From assembly GCA_025062175.1 (NCBI GenBank), contig JANXAX010000097.1:1-8189 (forward strand): DNA of 8,189 nucleotides, read 5' to 3'. The notes below the pieces were generated by a model. It ran no database searches. It saw only the letters and a program-made list of their open reading frames with translations, and was not told the DNA's origin. Made by a program: the position numbers and the translations under genes. The stretch is from Anaerolineae bacterium. GTDB lineage: Bacteria > Chloroflexota > Anaerolineae > 4572-78 > NAK82. Positions 4,948-8,189 of the stretch are shown piece after piece. Positions within the stretch are counted from its first letter, which is position 1, and each line of letters starts with the position of its first letter.

Positions 4948-6357
4948 ATGCGTTACGTGGATTTTACGATCCGTGCCCGCGATTGGGAGGATGGACATTT
5001 CAAAGTCGAGGTCACCCAGTCGCCGCTGGACCGCATGCGGGAAGCGGAACTGGTCAGCCAGCCGCCCAACCTGGCCCGCTACCTGCGCAACCTGGAGCGC
5101 AAGAGGATTTCCACCACCGATCTGCGTACCCTGGGCACGCAGCTGGCCGATATGTTGTTGCCCCCCGCGGTGCGCGAGATGCTTTTCGCCAGCATGGCCA
5201 CGCTCGACCCGGAAAGCGGGCTGCGCTTGCGGTTGGTGCTGGACGACCTGCGCGTCGCCAACCTGCCGTGGGAATATCTCTATCTGTCGCCGCTCAGGGC
5301 GGAGGACACTCCGTATGGCTTCCTGGCCTTGGATGCGCGCATCTCCATTGTGCGTCACGAGGCAATCCCCATCGCCCCCGGTTCGGTGGGCGCTCGCCTG
5401 CCGCTCAAGCTCGTGGTGGGCTTCGCCTCGCCGGCACAGTACCCTCGCCTGGACCTAACCACTGAACGCGCATATATTGCGCAAGCGTTGGACGGCGTCG
5501 CCAGTGTCCAGGTCACCTTCGTGGAACATCTGACGGCGACGCGTCTGGAAGCGAGCTGCCAGGGAGCGCACATGTTCCACTTCGCTGGCCACGCCGGCTT
5601 CATGTGGCAGGACAGCGGACGTACGACTGGATACGGTGCCATCTTCCTCGAGGATGAACAAGGCGAGCTCAGTCCGATGCCGGTCGAACAGCTGGCCCAG
5701 ACATTGCGCCGCTGTGGCGTGCGCGTCGTCTTCCTGGGAGGATGCGAGACGGGCCGGCGTGACGGGGTCAACGCGTGGAGCGGTGTGGCACCGGCGCTGA
5801 TGCGCGTCGGCATCCCTGCTGCTGTCGCCATGCAATACGCCATTTATGATGAAGCAGCCGTCGCCTTTGCCCGCCGTTTCTATGCCGCGCTGTCCGTCGG
5901 ATTGTCATTGGACGAGGCGGTGACAGCTGGCCGGCTCGCCATCCTGGGGCGTGGCAATGAGGCAGACGTCGAATGGGGAGTGCCGGTGCTCTACATGCGT
6001 TCCGGCGATGGGGTGATCTTCCCCGAGATGGCCGCCGACCCGTCCCTGGAGGCATTCCGCCACGCCCAGCGCATCCGGATCTCCCAACAGGTGCGGGAAC
6101 TGCGCGACCGCCTGACCGGCGTCGAAATCGGCCAAGCGCCGCACACCGCGATGGAAGTGGCCCAGGAAATCGGCAGCGTCGCGCCCGGTGGTGAAGCGCT
6201 CGGCGCGCGCATCGAGAGCCTCGCCGCCGGAGTCATCCACGCCATCCAAAAGGTGGAGCACATCGGGCCAGGCGGCAGGCTCACCGGCATCCGCCTGTGC
6301 CGGACAGAAGGCCAAGCCGCACAACCCAAAGCCAATGTGCCGAGGAGGGAGACATGA
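4948..6357 (+). CDS. CHAT-domain caspase-like cysteine protease
   Basis: This is a predicted soluble clan CD peptidase (caspase HetF associated with Tprs, the separase/caspase group). It has 469 residues. The CHAT domain spans about 30-355: an N-terminal part with LPWEYLYL (106-113), the catalytic His in HFAGHAGF (211-218, His215 most likely), the catalytic Cys in VFLGGCETGRRDG (261-273, Cys266), and the family's late motifs GIPAAVAMQY (288-297) and WGVPVLYM (343-350). Unlike many CHAT proteins it has no TPR repeats or NTPase domain. Instead a region of about 110 residues (361-469) follows, probably helical, ending with VEHIGPGGRLTGIRL (436-450) and a polar tail. ATG 4948 has AGGGGG six bases upstream; ATGs at 4942 and 4921 are poorly placed. 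The stop overlaps the next gene's start (ATGA), so the two are co-translated. Substrate and trigger are unknown; known relatives include the Csx29 protease of type III-E CRISPR systems. Confidence 0.9.
   Translation: MRYVDFTIRARDWEDGHFKVEVTQSPLDRMREAELVSQPPNLARYLRNLERKRISTTDLRTLGTQLADMLLPPAVREMLFASMATLDPESGLRLRLVLDDLRVANLPWEYLYLSPLRAEDTPYGFLALDARISIVRHEAIPIAPGSVGARLPLKLVVGFASPAQYPRLDLTTERAYIAQALDGVASVQVTFVEHLTATRLEASCQGAHMFHFAGHAGFMWQDSGRTTGYGAIFLEDEQGELSPMPVEQLAQTLRRCGVRVVFLGGCETGRRDGVNAWSGVAPALMRVGIPAAVAMQYAIYDEAAVAFARRFYAALSVGLSLDEAVTAGRLAILGRGNEADVEWGVPVLYMRSGDGVIFPEMAADPSLEAFRHAQRIRISQQVRELRDRLTGVEIGQAPHTAMEVAQEIGSVAPGGEALGARIESLAAGVIHAIQKVEHIGPGGRLTGIRLCRTEGQAAQPKANVPRRET
6342..6357 (+). 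promoter_or_regulatory. Strong ribosome binding site and ATGA overlap
   Basis: AGGAGG (6343-6348) within GAGGAGGGAG lies five bases before ATG 6354, and the CHAT stop TGA occupies 6355-6357. This fixes the downstream start and suggests that the partner is made at a level equal to or above that of the protease. Confidence 0.8.
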
Positions 6358-8090
6358 CAGAGCCGGGAATGCGCTTGCGCCAACTACAACACATCCCCCT
6401 CTTCGCTTTACGCCAAGCGCTGGAGCGACTGTTGACAGATGAGAAAACCGAAGCGCTCCTGCAACGGCGGTTCGGTCAGGTCTTCAGCCATCGCCTTCAT
6501 CGTATGCGCCAGGCGATCGCGCGAATGAGCCGTGAACAGCTCACCGCCCTAGTGGACGCCTGCCCCGAAATCAGCGACGAAGAGATCGCGCAGCTGTTCG
6601 AACAGTACCGCTATGGCAGTAATCCTATGCTTCAGGTCTATCTCTTCGACAAGGCCCTTCTGCGCCGCGATGCATTACAAGGTCTGCACGACCGCCTGGA
6701 GGAAGAGCTGACATCTTTCAATCAGCCACGTTATGACGGTCTGCCGGCGCTGCGCCAGCTGGCCGTCTCAGCGCTGGTCTCCCTGCCGGAGCGACCGGGT
6801 GTTGTGGAAGGAGTCTATCGCTTTCAAACCCGTCTTGACTACATCGATGTGAACGAACGCGCTGCCTGTACCTATCAGACGCTCTATGGCCTGTTCTGGT
6901 TGAGCCCGGGGGAGGGTTATCTCACCGTTCAGGTGCGCAACGCCGAGGTGCTGAAAGCGCTCAGAAGTGCACTGGAACGGGCGATGGGCGTCTCACTGAC
7001 CCCGCTGGTGATCTCCAAACAACTTAAGAATGCTCTGCCGTTCCTGCTACGCGAGTCCTTCCGCTTCGGTAGATTGCATGATCCCGACCCTGGACCGGGG
7101 CGTTTCCGTTGGCTGACTGTCGCCGACGACAACGCCTATGCCCGAGGATATCAGCAACTGGAAGAAAGCTATCCGGAGGTGCACAGTGTGCGCTATCGCG
7201 AGACGTTGGGCGAGAACCGTGAGACGACGCTCACGATTCGCTGTGACCGCGGCGCCTTGAGCTTGAGCGGCACCCTCAGCGCGGCGCAGCTGCGCGCCTG
7301 GACGCTCGACCGCTTGGGGCAGCTGATCAGCCTGCTGAACGAATTTCGCCCCAACGCCCCTGCCTACGCGACAGGGACGTCCGACATCGAGCAACTGGCC
7401 GTATTGAGCCCTTTCAGCATCATCCAGCGCCGCTACGTCCGCCGCATCATCTCCGCTCTGTTGACGGTGAAACAGTCTCCGCTTTTGGGCTATCATCCGC
7501 TCGGCGTGAATCCCCTGCAGCTGGCCCACGACATGGGCACCTGGCTACGCCTGCAAATCCCGGTGGAACACCTGGCGATGTCCGAGGCGAGCGCGGGCTA
7601 CCTGGCCTGTCCGACATGCGGCGGCACCACTACCTTTGCCCTGCAGCGACGCAACGGCGACTGGATGTTGGAATGTCGCGAACACCGTCATCAGCGCTGG
7701 GCTACGCCTTTGCCTCTTGTCGGGGAAACCGCGACGCAAGAGGCCTTCACCCTTGACGAAGAAGAGCTCGCCGCCACGATGGAATTGCTTCCTTCGGAAG
7801 CCTTGCTGCAGATCATCGCCGAGGTGATCAACCGCCACCTGCCTGGCTTTACTTTCGACTTGAGGCGTGAGAGCTTCATCATCCGCGGCCCGCACCTGCG
7901 CTATTATCCGGATAAGTCCCATGTATACGACAGTGCGCAGGCTAGTGCCCGAACGATCATCTATGTGAACCAACACGTTGCCCATCTCGAAGGCGGCGAA
8001 GTGGTGGGCATCAAGCCGGAAGGTGGCACGTTTGAAGTGCACACCGACAGCGTCCCACGACATAATCGGGCTGAGCTGCCGCAAGACTGA
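6354..8090 (+). CDS. Unknown zinc-ribbon protein coupled to the CHAT protease
   Basis: I do not recognise the family of this 578-residue protein. It has no signal peptide or membrane helix. Residues 1-145 look mostly helical and highly charged. About 150-330 looks like mixed alpha/beta, with strands such as GVYRFQTRLDYID (153-165), GYLTVQVRN (188-196) and TTLTIRCDRGALSLSG (291-306). About 343-410 is helical again. A zinc ribbon follows: Cys419-Pro-Thr-Cys422-Gly and Cys441-Arg-Glu-His444, about 18 residues between the pairs. The C-terminal region (465-578) ends with VAHLEGGEVVGIKPEGG (542-558), echoing the end of the CHAT protein. The start at 6354 has a strong ribosome binding site; an earlier in-frame ATG (6297) lies inside the CHAT gene and lacks one. 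Tight coupling suggests a substrate, sensor or inhibitor of the protease, which is an inference. Confidence 0.85.
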   Translation: MTEPGMRLRQLQHIPLFALRQALERLLTDEKTEALLQRRFGQVFSHRLHRMRQAIARMSREQLTALVDACPEISDEEIAQLFEQYRYGSNPMLQVYLFDKALLRRDALQGLHDRLEEELTSFNQPRYDGLPALRQLAVSALVSLPERPGVVEGVYRFQTRLDYIDVNERAACTYQTLYGLFWLSPGEGYLTVQVRNAEVLKALRSALERAMGVSLTPLVISKQLKNALPFLLRESFRFGRLHDPDPGPGRFRWLTVADDNAYARGYQQLEESYPEVHSVRYRETLGENRETTLTIRCDRGALSLSGTLSAAQLRAWTLDRLGQLISLLNEFRPNAPAYATGTSDIEQLAVLSPFSIIQRRYVRRIISALLTVKQSPLLGYHPLGVNPLQLAHDMGTWLRLQIPVEHLAMSEASAGYLACPTCGGTTTFALQRRNGDWMLECREHRHQRWATPLPLVGETATQEAFTLDEEELAATMELLPSEALLQIIAEVINRHLPGFTFDLRRESFIIRGPHLRYYPDKSHVYDSAQASARTIIYVNQHVAHLEGGEVVGIKPEGGTFEVHTDSVPRHNRAELPQD

Positions 8091-8093
8091 GGC

Positions 8094-8111
8094 CCTGATT
8101 GGTCTATCAGG
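8094..8111. terminator. Weak hairpin between convergent genes
   Basis: CCTGAT (8094-8099) pairs with ATCAGG (8106-8111) across a six-base loop, just after the stop at 8090. No T-run follows on either strand, so a terminator role is doubtful. Confidence 0.25.
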
Positions 8112-8189
8112 CTCTGACGGGCTCGCTGGCTGCTGCCGGGTCGGGTGGCTTTTTGCCGACTTGCACCTTGCCAGTGTCCCGGGACGGAC
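8107..8189 (-). CDS. Possible C-terminal fragment of a convergent gene
   Basis: A minus-strand frame is open from the right edge (first whole codon at 8187-8185) to a TGA at 8109-8107, 26 codons. It reads as a polar, Pro/Ala/Lys-rich tail ending DPAAASEPVRA, like an unstructured C-terminus. Its stop is 16 bases from the stop of the plus-strand gene, normal spacing for convergent genes. The fragment is too short to name, and the other minus-strand frames are also open over much of this stretch. Confidence 0.35.
   Translation of the reverse strand, partial: PSRDTGKVQVGKKPPDPAAASEPVRA

Noticed and set aside
4948..8090. Assignment of the CHAT module to type III-E CRISPR (craspase) or to a gasdermin system
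   Set aside because: No CRISPR repeats, no Cas7-11 fusion and no small lipid-binding gasdermin-like protein are in the window; the partner's size and zinc ribbon fit neither known case.
8147..8157. GGC-TTTTT-GCC as a terminator
   Set aside because: The stem is only three pairs and the T-run forms the loop rather than following the stem.

Overview
This GC-rich window carries three transcription blocks and no RNA gene, IS element or CRISPR array that I can recognise. Gene content suggests a bacterium, most likely Chloroflexota or a similar thermophile-type lineage. That placement is an inference from three things: a CbiM protein carrying a PDGLE tail, a COG1833/DUF123-type protein translationally coupled to a GT4 glycosyltransferase, and a stand-alone CHAT protease. 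Nothing in the window proves the taxon.

Block 1 (about 68-2865, + strand) is a complete ECF-type cobalt/nickel importer operon, cbiM(N)-cbiQ-cbiO. CbiM ends in a PDGLE (CbiN-like) region, CbiQ is the EcfT transmembrane coupler and CbiO the ATPase. The promoter is clear (TTGACA-17-TAGGAT). Its -10 and predicted start point are covered by a perfect 32-bp palindrome containing TTGCAA-CTAG-TTGCAA, which looks like the operator of a metal-sensing repressor. The leader is too short for a cobalamin riboswitch. A weak hairpin with a T-run closes the block.

Block 2 (2864 to about 4754, - strand) reads leftward from a divergent promoter region. It holds a possible 44-residue ORF, a DUF123/Uri-superfamily GIY-YIG-like protein, and a GT4 glycosyltransferase whose GTG start overlaps the preceding TAG stop by one base.

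Block 3 (about 4786-8090, + strand) starts from the other half of the divergent promoter region and has a strongly structured leader. It encodes a CHAT-domain caspase-like protease (His215/Cys266) and, with an ATGA overlap and a strong ribosome binding site, a 578-residue protein of unknown family with a CPTC...CREH zinc ribbon. Both proteins end in a similar short motif of the form V-x-H-(I/L)...GG-x-(L/V)-x-GI. This two-gene protease module is the best candidate for an undescribed system: the partner may be the protease's substrate, sensor or regulator. This is inference; no activity can be read from the sequence.

The divergent intergenic region (about 4560-4947) is unusually dense. It has two back-to-back promoters, three CTTGCA-type elements, an imperfect tandem repeat, a 12-bp palindrome and a long hairpin. 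At the right edge a convergent minus-strand frame may be the C-terminus of another gene. The first 67 bases hold nothing I can assign.
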